The notes beneath the pieces are model-generated. The model saw only the letters and a list, made by a program, of their open reading frames with translations, ran no database searches and was not told where the DNA came from. Both the position numbers and the translations under genes were made by a program. A stretch of DNA of 43,292 bases, from positions 1 to 43,292 of the IMG/VR virus record IMGVR_UViG_3300029266_000722; one strand, written 5' to 3'. Below are positions 18,016-27,433 of this stretch, piece by piece. The stretch comes from a virus. Position 1 is the stretch's first letter. Each line of letters starts with the position of its first letter.

Positions 18016-18023
18016 TATTTATA
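18016..18023 (-). promoter_or_regulatory. T4-type late promoter upstream of the Cys/His-tailed gene
   Basis: A perfect TATAAATA on the minus strand overlaps the stop codon of the upstream radical SAM gene (GTA TAA ATA). Transcription would start near 18010, giving a leader of about 29 nt to the ATG at 17981. It separates the ten-gene cluster from the upstream fibre unit, although read-through may also occur because no terminator is seen. Confidence 0.75.
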
Positions 18024-19038
18024 CAAATCCAGCGAGTTCTTTCATCAGACTTTTTGGTGCACCGCAGGTATCTCCATCCCATCCCAATTGATGGCAATCA
18101 CCACCACACCATTTTGTAACAGGACACGTATAGCAAATAGGATTTCGGATTCTTTCTTCAAGAATACCTCTAATCCTTTTAGGACTTTTTAACATAACAT
18201 CTATTGGTTCGTCTAAGTGTCCAAATGCTTGTTCTGGAGCAGAATTCGGACAACCTGCTATAGTACCATTCCCATTGATTGTAAATAGTTTTTCTTCACA
18301 ATCTCTACAAAAAGTACCGCAATTTGTCATGGTTTTCTCAAATTTAGCGTATATATTCTCTAAAAAGTCGTTATCAAACCAGTCTCGGCAGTCATATTGC
18401 TCACTTTGCCTGTGCATTTTAAGGAAATATTCGTCTAATTCTTTATTTGATGGGAAAATTGCGCTTTGTTCCCGAGCAGAACCGTTATTTGTTAGTCTTT
18501 CTAGTGAAACCTCTTGTACACCAAGCCTTCTTATCCATCTTAATAGTACAATTGGATCTTTTTGAATAGTATCCTTTGTGAGACTAATAAAAAGACGTAT
18601 TGTCACGCCTTCAGATAGAAGGGTTTTAATATTTTTATGCCAAAGATTGTATTGTGCTTTATTTTCAAATCTTATCTTACGATCCCAAGATGTACCTAGT
18701 CTATTACCAAGCGGACCTTTAATAAATTCTTTATGTTCATCTTTTAATTTGAAAACAAGGTTTGTAGTTGCTCCCCAAGTCATGTGATTCCATAGTCCAT
18801 CACAAGCATCATAAACCTTTTTCATTTGGCCAACAGGAACCAAGAATGGTTCGCCGCCATGAAACTCCATATGAGCTGTATCGTTTTTTGCTGGTTTTTC
18901 TTCACGGAACCTTTGGAGCCAATCTACAATTTTAGTAGTGTTCCAATATATTTTCTGGCCACTGCGGCCACTAGTGAAACAATGGCTACAATTTAGTTGG
19001 CAGGTTTCCGTCGTCTTCAAATACATCAACCAATTCAT
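18019..19038 (-). CDS. Radical SAM/SPASM protein, probable peptide maturase
   Basis: This 339-aa protein has Cys13, Cys17 and Cys20 (TCQLNCSHC) and a classical HGGEP at 60-64. The SPASM region carries Cys240, Cys244, Cys247, Cys263, Cys302, Cys305, Cys311, Cys315 and Cys325, including CYTCPVTKWCGGDC. This is close to the layout of sulfatase-maturase-like and peptide-maturase enzymes, with enough cysteines for two auxiliary Fe-S clusters. It lies immediately upstream of the Cys/His-tailed gene, separated by a 37-nt gap. It is the best match in the window for a SPASM peptide-modifying enzyme. The actual bond formed (thioether, C-C, oxidation) cannot be told. Confidence 0.88.
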   Translation of the reverse strand: MNWLMYLKTTETCQLNCSHCFTSGRSGQKIYWNTTKIVDWLQRFREEKPAKNDTAHMEFHGGEPFLVPVGQMKKVYDACDGLWNHMTWGATTNLVFKLKDEHKEFIKGPLGNRLGTSWDRKIRFENKAQYNLWHKNIKTLLSEGVTIRLFISLTKDTIQKDPIVLLRWIRRLGVQEVSLERLTNNGSAREQSAIFPSNKELDEYFLKMHRQSEQYDCRDWFDNDFLENIYAKFEKTMTNCGTFCRDCEEKLFTINGNGTIAGCPNSAPEQAFGHLDEPIDVMLKSPKRIRGILEERIRNPICYTCPVTKWCGGDCHQLGWDGDTCGAPKSLMKELAGFV

Positions 19039-19053
19039 AGTATATCCTGTGGT

Positions 19054-20775
19054 TTAGAATTTAAGTACACATTCTATCAATTTTTCTTCTGCTACATTGG
19101 ATGATTCTAATGCAACACCTACTATTGCATGTCCAGGGAATTGTCTACCTGCGCAACCATTATGGTGAGCATATACAGCATCGCCTTTTTTAACAACGCC
19201 GACTATTCTAACTGGAACACGTCCTTTAAGAGCAAGTGCTTGTCCATCTATATCTGCGTTCATTAAATATGCAGGATCAGCAGAAATTACACCCATGGGA
19301 ATCCCATCCCCAAGGCATCGTGTACATTCTTCATTTTCACTTGATGATACCATCATTACAGTTCCAGTTTCATGCACTTCACTTGTAGTGTATTTTTCCG
19401 CAAGGTCAGCAAAGTTTGCAGTTGTGGCATTACCCGAGAAAGTACCCGCAGTAAGTGTATGTGTTGCAGGATTATACATGAAGTGAGCATTATCTGTATC
19501 AATGTATGGCCGTTGAAATCCTGATCCGTTATTAGCACTAAACAATACTTGATAGTTTGTATTTCCGTTTGCCTCATCAACGTTGATGTTATTAGCATTA
19601 GTTGCAGTACCAGCAGTATCAACATCGCCACCTGTAACTGTTACAGATCCGTTATTTGCCATGGTAACATCACCTGATAGCGAAGCTGCAGTGAAACCAG
19701 TACCATTACCAATTAGAATTTTTGTGTTAGTTACTGCAATATCTGAGGGAACACCTGATGAGTTGGCATTTCTAACCTTTACTGTATTAGCAGCCATATT
19801 AGCTAATTTAGCATTTGTAACTTGAGCGGCTGCTATATGATCTGTGTCAATAGATCCAGCTGCATAGTGCTCAGAATTAATAGCATCATCGGCAATGTGT
19901 TCATTATCAATAGCGCCGTCTACAAAATGCTCGGAGTTGATTGCGTTGTCTGCAATCTTATCACCGTTAACAGCATTAGCTGCTAGTTCTGTTGTTCCAA
20001 TTGAACCTGCCGAAATCTGGGATGCTCCAATAGCATCTGCTTTAATAAAGACTTTTCCGCTTGTAATTGTAAAAGCATCTGAATCATAAGATGCAATACC
20101 TTTATTATCCTTAGTAGCATCTTCGCCACTAATAGCACCACTTGATATATCAATACCTTCGCCTGCTGTAATGTGCGCTCGTACTTCAGATGCACTCGGT
20201 CCTGTGTATGTAATAACACCTGTGCCAGTGTTGTATGCTAAACTTCCGTCTCCGCCTGCATCAGTTACACTTACTCTACCTCTAATATTAGCATCGGTAA
20301 CTTTTGCAAAACTAAATTCGCCTTGATTACTATCATATGATAAAGTACCATAACCCGTTCCGCTATTTGCAGCAGTAAAGATGCTTCTTGCTTTATCAGA
20401 GTCAAGAGTAGCAGCAATAATTTCAACAGCTGTAACAGATGACTTTAAAGAGTTGATTGCTCCAACAAGAGAATAATTTGGACCGATAGCTGCTGTTAAA
20501 GATGCTCTTGAACCCACATCTGAGTCAAGAGTTGATAGAGCCGCCGAGTCCGCGTTTGCTCTATTTTGAATAGCAGTGATATCGGTATTATTACCATTAA
20601 TGCTTGCAAGATTAGTTGCAATATTAGTTGCATTTGTGTTTACAGATTGAACTATATCACTATCAGCACCTGTTGTGCTGAGGGCAGAAATATTACCTAT
20701 ATCGTCAGATACAGCGTTTACTTTATCTTTAAAAGACAGTATTGAGTCAGTTAAGTTTACTACAGTTTTGGCCAT
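19054..20775 (-). CDS. Tail fibre protein with DLAEKY-type C-terminal domain
   Basis: This 573-aa fibre-like protein begins MAKTVVNLTDSILSFKDKVN. A helical/coiled start is followed by DGSLAYNTGTGVITYTGPS, a module shared with the fibre at 5124-7361. Residues of about 265-320 contain repeats of the type DNAINSEHFVDGAIDNEHIA, a common fibre shaft motif. From about residue 453 a terminal domain starts with FADLAEKYTTSEVHETGTV and includes KGRVPVRIVGVVKKGDAV, as in the fibre at 78-2159. This one also has Cys residues (ECTRCLGDG, NGCAGRQ). It lies directly upstream of the radical SAM/SPASM gene, which makes it a second possible target of modification. Confidence 0.8.
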   Translation of the reverse strand: MAKTVVNLTDSILSFKDKVNAVSDDIGNISALSTTGADSDIVQSVNTNATNIATNLASINGNNTDITAIQNRANADSAALSTLDSDVGSRASLTAAIGPNYSLVGAINSLKSSVTAVEIIAATLDSDKARSIFTAANSGTGYGTLSYDSNQGEFSFAKVTDANIRGRVSVTDAGGDGSLAYNTGTGVITYTGPSASEVRAHITAGEGIDISSGAISGEDATKDNKGIASYDSDAFTITSGKVFIKADAIGASQISAGSIGTTELAANAVNGDKIADNAINSEHFVDGAIDNEHIADDAINSEHYAAGSIDTDHIAAAQVTNAKLANMAANTVKVRNANSSGVPSDIAVTNTKILIGNGTGFTAASLSGDVTMANNGSVTVTGGDVDTAGTATNANNINVDEANGNTNYQVLFSANNGSGFQRPYIDTDNAHFMYNPATHTLTAGTFSGNATTANFADLAEKYTTSEVHETGTVMMVSSSENEECTRCLGDGIPMGVISADPAYLMNADIDGQALALKGRVPVRIVGVVKKGDAVYAHHNGCAGRQFPGHAIVGVALESSNVAEEKLIECVLKF

Positions 20776-21003
20776 TTATGAATCTCTTGTTAATTGTTTC
20801 AGCATCATTTGTATATCTTTCATTGTATCTTTCAATTCAGACACATCAGTTTTTAAAAGATGATACTCATCTTTGCTTTGTTGCCGACGCTCTTTTACTA
20901 TACGTGCTTTTTCTATAGCAGAAGTATTTATATTCAAGATTGCATGACTATTAGGGTCTCTCACATAATCGCTGTGTCCTTCAACTTTTAATCTCTGTGT
21001 CAT
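20776..21003 (-). CDS. Small coiled-coil virion-associated protein
   Basis: This 75-aa highly charged protein starts MTQRLKVEGHSDYVRDPNSH, with a heptad-like C-terminal half (YHLLKTDVSELKDTMKDIQM). It overlaps the 1676-aa structural gene by 4 nt and abuts the fibre gene after it, so it is coexpressed with both. Small proteins of this style, with a VRDP-type N-terminus and a coiled coil, recur between structural genes of marine T4-like phages as I recall them. It may act as an assembly factor or fibre connector; this is inference. Confidence 0.65.
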   Translation of the reverse strand: MTQRLKVEGHSDYVRDPNSHAILNINTSAIEKARIVKERRQQSKDEYHLLKTDVSELKDTMKDIQMMLKQLTRDS

Positions 21004-24000
21004 GTTGTTAGCGCAATCACTCTAAGGTCTTTAAGGACTGGTACATAAGTAGAATTTAAACTCTTGAAGACAACTTTAATCTGGAATTGACTGAAGCCGG
21101 GTAGATCGCCACCATCGCCACCAATAAGGTATCTATAATCTCTGAAGATATTAGGATTATCATCAGCTGGCATGGGTGATTCTGGAGCAACTAATACCCA
21201 AGCTGTATTCAATAGATTACCGACAGCATTTGTATCTGATGTATTAGTTCTATAATAAACATCAAAGTTTGTTACCGATGGTCTATTAGCTGCGATTAAA
21301 ACTTTAATTCCAACTGCGTCATTTTCAAGGGCAACTGGTTGGGTGATATGTTTAGCAAGTGTTGAACCACCGATTGAATTAGTTTCAGCTGCATATTGCA
21401 ATAGAGCATTTTGTTGGGCACTTGTATCTTGTTGGTCAATAAGATTACTAACAAGAGTATATGAAGCACGCTGTAGATCAACTACTGGCGTAACTAAAGC
21501 TGAATTTGTAGATATTTCAACTTTGTGTGTAAGTGCTGTTTCATTACCACTCAAAGATGGTGTAACATTAGATTTATTTTCAACTGAACTAACTAACCTA
21601 GGAGCATTAAAATAATTATTCGCTCTCATTGTTACAGTTGAATATGCTGTATCCTTAGCATAAGCTGTTTCAGTTCCAGCAATTGATCTACCTGTTGTAA
21701 ATTTAGCTTTATTACTAATAAGTGTTTGTGGAGGACTTAAAGTTTCTAAGTAAGGTATGGCTGTATCAAACTGGGCATTTCTTGTAATGGTGACGGCACT
21801 TCCGCCCCCTGATCCAGTAGATGAAGCAGTATCACTTGCACCCGCAACAAACTGGATTCCAAAACCGTCTACTTTTGTGACTGTTCTAGTTCCGTTAATA
21901 TTAGCAGCTGCAATTCCGTTTGTAGCAGTAGCACCTGCAATTGTAAGAGTATCACTTATAGTAAGACCGTGACCAACTAAAAATAGACCCATTGTAGCCG
22001 AACCGCTTGTTGTTCCAAGAGCATCTGTTTCTAGCAATTCTACTGTTGGCGCACCTGCGTGTAATACTACAGTCCCGCTCAAGCTAGTGAAATTTGCTCT
22101 ATCAAGTACAAAAGTTAAATCTCTATCTTGATCTGCAGTCCAAGTAGTTGAGTTCTGAGATTTAAAGAGTGAACCAAGTGAAGGTTGCTTCATAACTCTT
22201 TTCTCAGTTGAGCCAAACTTTAGGTCGCCCGCTTTTGATACATATACAGTATAATCAATTGTGTCAGCAAGTAGAACCAAACAATACTCAAGATTACCAT
22301 TAAGTAATACTGGTTCGTCAAATTCAAAGTATGTAATTGCAGTTGCGTCAGCAGATGTAGTAACAGATCCCGGAGATAATACTTTAATTCCGTTTGGCAC
22401 AATATCATCAGATGAAGGTACACCGTTTACTGTAGGTCTAATTTGACAAACTACAGGAGTATCTGTAGATTTTGTTGCAAACTTAACACCAATTCTTGTA
22501 ACATAAATACCTTCAGCTTCTTCAACTCTAAATGTCTGTGCTAGTGGATCAAAGCCACGACCACGGCGGCGATTAGTTGTACCACCGATAGTAAGAATAC
22601 GTGTAGTTGTAAATGTGTCTTGTCTAGTTTCCAAAATACCTGTTGAAGTAAATGGCGCTTTAGCAACCGATGTGGCATTTGATTCATCTGCTACCGAAAT
22701 ATCAAGTAACTTAAATTCTTTTGTACCTGTACTAAACCTAGTTCCTCCAGGGCCACCATTAGGTATAAAGAAGTTTCCTGCAACATAACCTTCAGTATCT
22801 GTAGTTAATGTACTTTTAGTGTCGGGATGTTGCGTTACATCTCTATATTGATTTCCATAATGATCTTCATTATCAGAAAATCTACTAAATGTTTGTGATC
22901 TAACAAAGTTTGCAATTGGTTTATTATTAAAGAATGCATAAACTTGTGTGCTAGGTTTTAAACCAAATGCTCTAAAGTTAATTTTACGTGATCTCATAAA
23001 CGGAATAAATGCAGTATCTAACAACCTGTTATTTGTAAATTCTCTAACTGATCTCGAAGATACAACTCTGTCAATCTGTTGAACATTATTTACCATTCCA
23101 GTATCAGAAAGAACTTGACCTACTTGAAGTTCATCTTCTCGTCCGACCCAATTCCAACGCCATCTATTCCAAAGCAAAGCATCTCTATTTTCAAGTACTG
23201 TTGGACCTTTAACTTCGTGATCTGGAATTAGATTAATTTCGCTCCACTCATCAGATGATGGGGATAACTCTACAAAACCTTCGTTGACAACAACCGCAAA
23301 TGGGTTAATATTCATTGTTTCCGTAGCTTCAGGCTGCTTGATATAGTTAACACTTGCGTGATTAAGATAAACAGTGTCGCCCTTTTTAATTACACCTGTA
23401 GATGAAGCTGAATCATAGATAAGTCTTACATTATTTTCATAAAACCATGGTCTTATAATTTTCTGTTCTGGATCAAGTGCGGCTCTATAATCTGCTCCGG
23501 CAGTAAATGATCTAGTATGATCGGCAAAGTTATCAACAAAGAAACCAGATTTAGTTCTATTATTGCCTGCTGAGTCGAGAACTGCAAAGTTTTCTGTCGC
23601 TACCTCAAGAAGTGAGAGTGAAGTTGTTTCTTCTAACTTATCAATTCTTTCTTCTATTTTACCAATATCTGCCATAGTATATGCTTTTGATCGGATAGTT
23701 TTAGAAACTACATCAGAGTCATTAATCATAAACGGGTTTAGATTGATATGAAAAAGATCAAGAGAATTATTTGGAGCCATAGGCATTGTTGGATCAAGAG
23801 CGGGATCACCATCAATAGCACTTACTTCATTATTTCTATTAATTACAACTCGAATTTTTCTACCAAGGTAGTATTCAATATCAGAAGTTACCAAAGCTGT
23901 AGGTTTTGGTAAAGCATTAATAATACTATAATTAGCTGATGCTAGGGCACCTGAACCGGCACCTAGGGCGGCGTTTGTTACACTTGATCTAAAGTCTAAC

Positions 24001-26030
24001 ACATTATTAAGACTATGCTTAACACCATTACTTGTTGTATAATTAGGAACCTTACCGTAATCTACTTGACCGATATAAGAGTTTGCTGCAAAGAAGTTAC
24101 CTGTTGCTCCGTGAGCAAAGTATTTGTATTTTGCATAAATTGTAGATGGAATTGTAACACCAGGCTTTTTAACCATTCTTGCTTGTACATAGCCAAAATC
24201 TCTTTGTCCATCATCAAATTCAAAATCATTCTTAATTGAAGCGCCTGCTGCGTTTGTGTTTTTCAAGTCAACTATTTCATAAACATCAGGCTTATCAAGT
24301 ACTAGGTTACCAAGTGAGTCTGAATCGACTGCTGCTTCGGTAAATTCAGTTAAAGTTTTTGTTCTAACAGCTCCGGCACCGATATTGACATAATAAACAA
24401 TGTCTTGAGTTCCGTTTGAAGCACCGGTTATTTGAGCAGTTGTTGTACCCGCACCTGCATATGATGCGGAAGTATCTATTGCAGTATTAGCAAGAGATGA
24501 AGTCCATTCGTCAGTATTAGCAAATGTTTCTCCAGATGCTGTTAAACTGAATGTTCCTGTACCACTACTTATAGAAACTTGTCCTCGTCTCTGAACAGTA
24601 AGAGATATGTCGCTTAGTGCTTTAGGTCTAGTGTTTGATAAAGGGAAAAGATATGCTGAATTTTTTTCTTCCTTAAGAATAGCTTTACTGTTTTCACGTA
24701 CAACTGGATTATATACTGCTGTGCCTGTGCCTACTGATTGAATATCTCTTTTATTCTTTCCAGCTGCAATTCTAATATCGAATAAATATAGTCTCCAGTT
24801 GACGCCATCTGGTCTGATGTGTGCCACTCTGGCAGTACCAAGTACAGTACCGCTTCCCGCAGCACCGACATAAAGATTTACCGACGTTGTTGCGGTTGGC
24901 TGAACGCCTTTACCATTAGAAACAATAAAGTAGTTTCCATAGTCTGCTGCAATAACATCATTGTTTCTTGATATTGTAGTTCTTGGTTTAGCAACTGTAA
25001 GAGAAATTGGTGCATCTACAACTGATCTATAACCATCTACATAAGCAACACCTGGACTAATATCTAAATCAACTTTTGACGCATCTGTGAGATTAGTATC
25101 AAAACCGATCCTAAACCTACGAGTAATATAGTTACCGCTTTCTTCCTTAGTTCTAAGTGCTAGTCTATCTTCAATTTTATCATAAGAATCAATTGCAGTT
25201 ACTTGTGTTTCTATCTTACCGTTTACAACCTTTGCAACATATACAAAACTATCTTCTGAAGCAACAGCTAAATCTGAAGTTGCAAATGAAGCTATGGTAA
25301 GAGAAATTTTATATCTGTCTGCGCCAGGTGAAGATGTGTTCGGGACTGCACCTTGATTATCATATAGAGTAGAATCATCAGAAGCTGAAACAATGGACTG
25401 AGCCATTATGAATCCGATAATAGCACTTGGATTGTTTGTGTATTTTGATATAATTACGGACTGTTCTCTACCAAATACAAATCTATCAGCTACGAAGAAG
25501 TCTCCAGCGTGAATATAACATTTGGTACCAACACCTGTAGCTGGGTTAGCTGTATCATTTGTAGCTTGAACAGTTAATGAGATACTTCCACCTGATGCAG
25601 TATCGCCAGCTTCTACTCTAATTGGAGAAGTGCTTGCTTGATTACTAGCCGAAGTGTTTACATATTTTACATATACTGTAGCTGGATCAGTATCAGTAGC
25701 AGCGACTGCTTCTAATACTTCAAATTGGATATTTCCAGTTGAAGCTGTAAATGTGATACCAACTGTTCCAGAAGGTAAAGCCCCTGACAATTTAATAAAT
25801 TCATAAGAGTTATTAACAGTTACACCACCTGGATTAACTGCAGCCCCTTGTTTAAAAATGTGTCTACCCAGTCGTGAAATCTCAGCTTGCGTAATAGTTT
25901 GAAGTTGAGTAAGTTCACGTGCTTGAAGTGCTTTACCACTATTAAAAAGAATCTTATGATAATTCGCACTATCAGTCCAGTCATCTTTATATGTAGATGC
26001 AAATATATTTTTAGTAAATGATGTGGTCAT
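21000..26030 (-). CDS. Giant virion structural protein, probable baseplate component
   Basis: This 1676-aa protein is the largest in the window. Its start, TSFTKNIFASTYKDDWTDSA followed by FNSGKALQARELTQLQTI, matches the N-terminal region of large phage structural proteins of the DUF4815 type, as I recall that family. The body is beta-rich. A central part is rich in aromatic and charged residues (ALLWNRWRWNWVGREDELQV). C-terminal modules are like carbohydrate-binding or jelly-roll domains (VTNFDVYYRTN, GFSQFQIKVVFKS). It lies between gp8 and fibre genes, where a gp7- or gp10-like peripheral wedge protein would be expected. The exact T4 counterpart is not certain. Confidence 0.7.
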   Translation of the reverse strand: MTTSFTKNIFASTYKDDWTDSANYHKILFNSGKALQARELTQLQTITQAEISRLGRHIFKQGAAVNPGGVTVNNSYEFIKLSGALPSGTVGITFTASTGNIQFEVLEAVAATDTDPATVYVKYVNTSASNQASTSPIRVEAGDTASGGSISLTVQATNDTANPATGVGTKCYIHAGDFFVADRFVFGREQSVIISKYTNNPSAIIGFIMAQSIVSASDDSTLYDNQGAVPNTSSPGADRYKISLTIASFATSDLAVASEDSFVYVAKVVNGKIETQVTAIDSYDKIEDRLALRTKEESGNYITRRFRIGFDTNLTDASKVDLDISPGVAYVDGYRSVVDAPISLTVAKPRTTISRNNDVIAADYGNYFIVSNGKGVQPTATTSVNLYVGAAGSGTVLGTARVAHIRPDGVNWRLYLFDIRIAAGKNKRDIQSVGTGTAVYNPVVRENSKAILKEEKNSAYLFPLSNTRPKALSDISLTVQRRGQVSISSGTGTFSLTASGETFANTDEWTSSLANTAIDTSASYAGAGTTTAQITGASNGTQDIVYYVNIGAGAVRTKTLTEFTEAAVDSDSLGNLVLDKPDVYEIVDLKNTNAAGASIKNDFEFDDGQRDFGYVQARMVKKPGVTIPSTIYAKYKYFAHGATGNFFAANSYIGQVDYGKVPNYTTSNGVKHSLNNVLDFRSSVTNAALGAGSGALASANYSIINALPKPTALVTSDIEYYLGRKIRVVINRNNEVSAIDGDPALDPTMPMAPNNSLDLFHINLNPFMINDSDVVSKTIRSKAYTMADIGKIEERIDKLEETTSLSLLEVATENFAVLDSAGNNRTKSGFFVDNFADHTRSFTAGADYRAALDPEQKIIRPWFYENNVRLIYDSASSTGVIKKGDTVYLNHASVNYIKQPEATETMNINPFAVVVNEGFVELSPSSDEWSEINLIPDHEVKGPTVLENRDALLWNRWRWNWVGREDELQVGQVLSDTGMVNNVQQIDRVVSSRSVREFTNNRLLDTAFIPFMRSRKINFRAFGLKPSTQVYAFFNNKPIANFVRSQTFSRFSDNEDHYGNQYRDVTQHPDTKSTLTTDTEGYVAGNFFIPNGGPGGTRFSTGTKEFKLLDISVADESNATSVAKAPFTSTGILETRQDTFTTTRILTIGGTTNRRRGRGFDPLAQTFRVEEAEGIYVTRIGVKFATKSTDTPVVCQIRPTVNGVPSSDDIVPNGIKVLSPGSVTTSADATAITYFEFDEPVLLNGNLEYCLVLLADTIDYTVYVSKAGDLKFGSTEKRVMKQPSLGSLFKSQNSTTWTADQDRDLTFVLDRANFTSLSGTVVLHAGAPTVELLETDALGTTSGSATMGLFLVGHGLTISDTLTIAGATATNGIAAANINGTRTVTKVDGFGIQFVAGASDTASSTGSGGGSAVTITRNAQFDTAIPYLETLSPPQTLISNKAKFTTGRSIAGTETAYAKDTAYSTVTMRANNYFNAPRLVSSVENKSNVTPSLSGNETALTHKVEISTNSALVTPVVDLQRASYTLVSNLIDQQDTSAQQNALLQYAAETNSIGGSTLAKHITQPVALENDAVGIKVLIAANRPSVTNFDVYYRTNTSDTNAVGNLLNTAWVLVAPESPMPADDNPNIFRDYRYLIGGDGGDLPGFSQFQIKVVFKSLNSTYVPVLKDLRVIALTT

Positions 26031-26045
26031 AGATTCCTACCGTCT

Positions 26046-27422
26046 TTATAATTGAATAACAATTTTAATATCTTCCGTCTGTTCAGCAGACCTAGTTACT
26101 GCAGCTCTATTATCTATATAGAGTATTTGACCGCTATGTTGATCAACTTCACCTGCGATATATGCTAAAGTATCTCCATCAACATTTGCTGCATCTAGTG
26201 CACCTGTTCCGTTACCGCCGCCTGTTTCAGCAACAGTCTCGCCTTCTGTAAATAATCCAAATCCTGTATCCTCGTTTTGGTGATACCAAATTTCATCGGC
26301 ATCTTTTTTATCAATAATAGCTTTTGCACCTGAACTTGCACCGAGAACAACATTGTCTGGAGTAAATGCAACTCCGACTGAAGCAAATTTTAATCTATTA
26401 AGAACGATTCCTGTATCTGCTATAAAGTCAGAATCAATTGCTTGGTTCTTCTGAGGATTCTTAATTACTACAACTTGTCTAAAATCATTTCCGATAATAA
26501 AATCTGTATTCTCATCTCCAGTTGGCTTAATATTAAACATAAGTGCTTTTGCTCTCAAGTCAACTCTTGGATCTGCTCCAAAGCCTTTTGCTGGACCAAA
26601 GATAGGTCTTGCTATTGCTCCAGATCCTCCCCCGCCTGTAATTGCGATATCTGCGAATGTGTAACCAGAACCAAGAGCCATAGTGCCCCCGGAATCTTTC
26701 ATTTCAATTTTAGAAATAGCCCCACCTGAAGCAGTAGCAGTTGCTCTAGCAGCCGTTCCGTTACCCGTTACTGTAACTGTTGGTGTACTTGTATATCCTG
26801 ATCCACCTTTTAGAATAGTATAACCGACAATCTCACCTGGACTAGCAGCATCTTGAATTCTTTTTTGGTCAACTTCAGAAGTTGTATTATTATTAGCGTC
26901 TGCTGAATCAATCTTTGTGATAGGTATAAAGTTTGAAGCAACGAATTTAGATGAAGATAAAGCACCGACATTATACATATATTTCCATACATATCCATCA
27001 GATTGTTTAAAAGCCTGATCTGCAGTTGAAGTTGGCTTAACAGTAGATGTTACAGCAGCTCCAGCAACGTTGCGTCCTTGCTGTAGACAAAGATAAACAC
27101 TATTTGCGTCAGTATAAACAAAGTAACCTGGATTTGGATGCCCAGCTATATTATCATTATAGCCATTATAAATTGTACCAATAGACCAGTTATTTCTTGG
27201 AATGACAAGGCTTTTATTCGTAACAAGTTTTACTGATTGTAGAGAATTTCTGGCTTGCCTTTCGTCACGTAGGGCTGCCTGAGGACTAGGAGCAGCATCT
27301 GCTGAGTCCCATACTTCAGACTTGCCTAGCCCTATATAATAATTATTTGCCGAACTATCCATGTCGGTAAATACAGAGTTCAATATCTGTTGTCTTAATA
27401 AATCTGTAATAATAGCTGTCAT
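26046..27422 (-). CDS. gp8: Baseplate wedge protein, T4 gp8-like
   Basis: This 458-aa protein has landmarks of the gp8 family: YYIGLGKSEVWDSADAAPSP near the N-terminus, VIPRNNW about 50 residues later, and SDGYVWKYMYNV before residue 155. These parallel IFITFGRSEPW, VIPRRDW and GDGYVWEYLFEI of T4 gp8. It is longer than T4 gp8 (334 aa) because of a Gly-rich insert with repeats like LKGGSGYTSTPTVTVTG. gp8 is a wedge component that joins the peripheral parts of the T4 baseplate. It follows the 327-aa fibre gene with 11 nt between. Confidence 0.8.
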   Translation of the reverse strand: MTAIITDLLRQQILNSVFTDMDSSANNYYIGLGKSEVWDSADAAPSPQAALRDERQARNSLQSVKLVTNKSLVIPRNNWSIGTIYNGYNDNIAGHPNPGYFVYTDANSVYLCLQQGRNVAGAAVTSTVKPTSTADQAFKQSDGYVWKYMYNVGALSSSKFVASNFIPITKIDSADANNNTTSEVDQKRIQDAASPGEIVGYTILKGGSGYTSTPTVTVTGNGTAARATATASGGAISKIEMKDSGGTMALGSGYTFADIAITGGGGSGAIARPIFGPAKGFGADPRVDLRAKALMFNIKPTGDENTDFIIGNDFRQVVVIKNPQKNQAIDSDFIADTGIVLNRLKFASVGVAFTPDNVVLGASSGAKAIIDKKDADEIWYHQNEDTGFGLFTEGETVAETGGGNGTGALDAANVDGDTLAYIAGEVDQHSGQILYIDNRAAVTRSAEQTEDIKIVIQL

Positions 27423-27433
27423 CTAATTAATTC

